Source of the DNA: JAEULH01 sp034382075
Lineage (GTDB): Bacteria > Pseudomonadota > Alphaproteobacteria > Rhodospirillales > Defluviicoccaceae
Length of the DNA: 40,857 bases
Direction: 5' to 3'
Assembly (NCBI GenBank): GCA_034382075.1
Contig: JAXMOZ010000024.1
Span: 1 to 40,857, forward strand
Shown here piece after piece: positions 40,815-40,857 of the stretch; the stretch's first letter is position 1, and each line of letters starts with the position of its first letter. A program made the translations under genes and the position numbers. Under the pieces are notes generated by a model. The model was not told where the DNA came from and ran no database searches. It saw nothing but the letters and a program-made list of their open reading frames with translations.

Positions 40815-40857
40815 ATGGTTCGGCGGACGGAGGTGCTACAGGGGCTGCGGATGATGA
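40815..40857 (+). CDS. transposase, 5' fragment (probably ISNCY-type), cut by the window edge
   Basis: Fourteen codons are visible from ATG 40815 behind GGAGGGGAG, reading VRRTEVLQGLRMM after the Met. That N-terminus resembles ISNCY-type transposases, which typically begin with a short EVLQ-[IL]-R-x-M segment before a helix-turn-helix. The rest lies outside the window, so the family call rests on very few residues and the tandem repeats before it. Confidence 0.5.
   Translation, partial: MVRRTEVLQGLRMM

Overview
The window is GC-rich, uses GTG and TTG starts freely, and packs genes into tight operons joined by ATGA, GTGA and TTGA stop/start overlaps. The gene content points to an alphaproteobacterium, probably Rhodospirillales-like: a pyruvate dehydrogenase E3 carrying its own lipoyl domain, a homospermidine synthase/ornithine decarboxylase pair, a DUF2333 protein, a DUF2249/hemerythrin cluster and dispersed palindromic repeats. 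The assignment rests on gene content and style only; there is no rRNA or other marker gene here.

Layout. 1-3.3 kb: end of a pyruvate dehydrogenase operon (aceF, lpdA; possibly the last codons of aceE at the left edge). 3.3-7.1 kb: an intergenic palindromic repeat, an alpha/beta hydrolase with a small overlapping ORF, a SPOR-domain membrane protein, a 56-codon small gene and a DUF2333 protein. 7.1-8.9 kb (minus strand): an LpxH-like metallophosphoesterase overlapped by a GT4 glycosyltransferase. 9.1-15.3 kb: a CHASE2 class III nucleotide cyclase, then a large secreted FecR-TPR-outer-membrane-barrel protein with its own promoter, then a small secreted cysteine-rich peptide. 15.3-18.1 kb: SRPBCC protein, a small charged protein and a secreted GxSxG lipase-like protein. 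18.1-21.3 kb: a likely nitric-oxide-linked cluster (double DUF2249, polytopic membrane protein, two hemerythrin-like proteins) behind a CRP/FNR-type site. 21.4-24.3 kb: mtnA (minus), two unrecognised small genes, an excellent candidate small RNA gene with promoter and terminator, and a cold-shock protein.

25.2-27.8 kb: homospermidine synthase and ornithine decarboxylase, which together make homospermidine from ornithine. 28.1-31.7 kb (minus): PQQ-type sugar dehydrogenase, glycosyltransferase and DUF192 protein. 31.8-39.3 kb: a ten-gene Mrp/Mbh-type cation/proton antiporter operon in the order E-F-G-(MbhD/E-like)-B-C-D-D-x-D, with no full-length MrpA. 39.2-40.9 kb: a scrambled region with a duplicated tail of the last antiporter gene flanking a frameshifted SNase-like gene, two families of palindromic repeats, a 25-bp-period tandem repeat and the first codons of a probable IS transposase.

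The items most worth following up are: the cyclase/FecR-TPR-barrel/Cys-rich peptide locus, where the cyclase has Glu and Ser at its purine-specifying positions; the roughly 110-nt small RNA with an exposed CCTCCTCCC motif; the FNR-box-led DUF2249/hemerythrin cluster; the Mbh-ordered Mrp operon; and the duplicated gene tail and covarying repeats at the right edge. No tRNA, rRNA or CRISPR array was seen.
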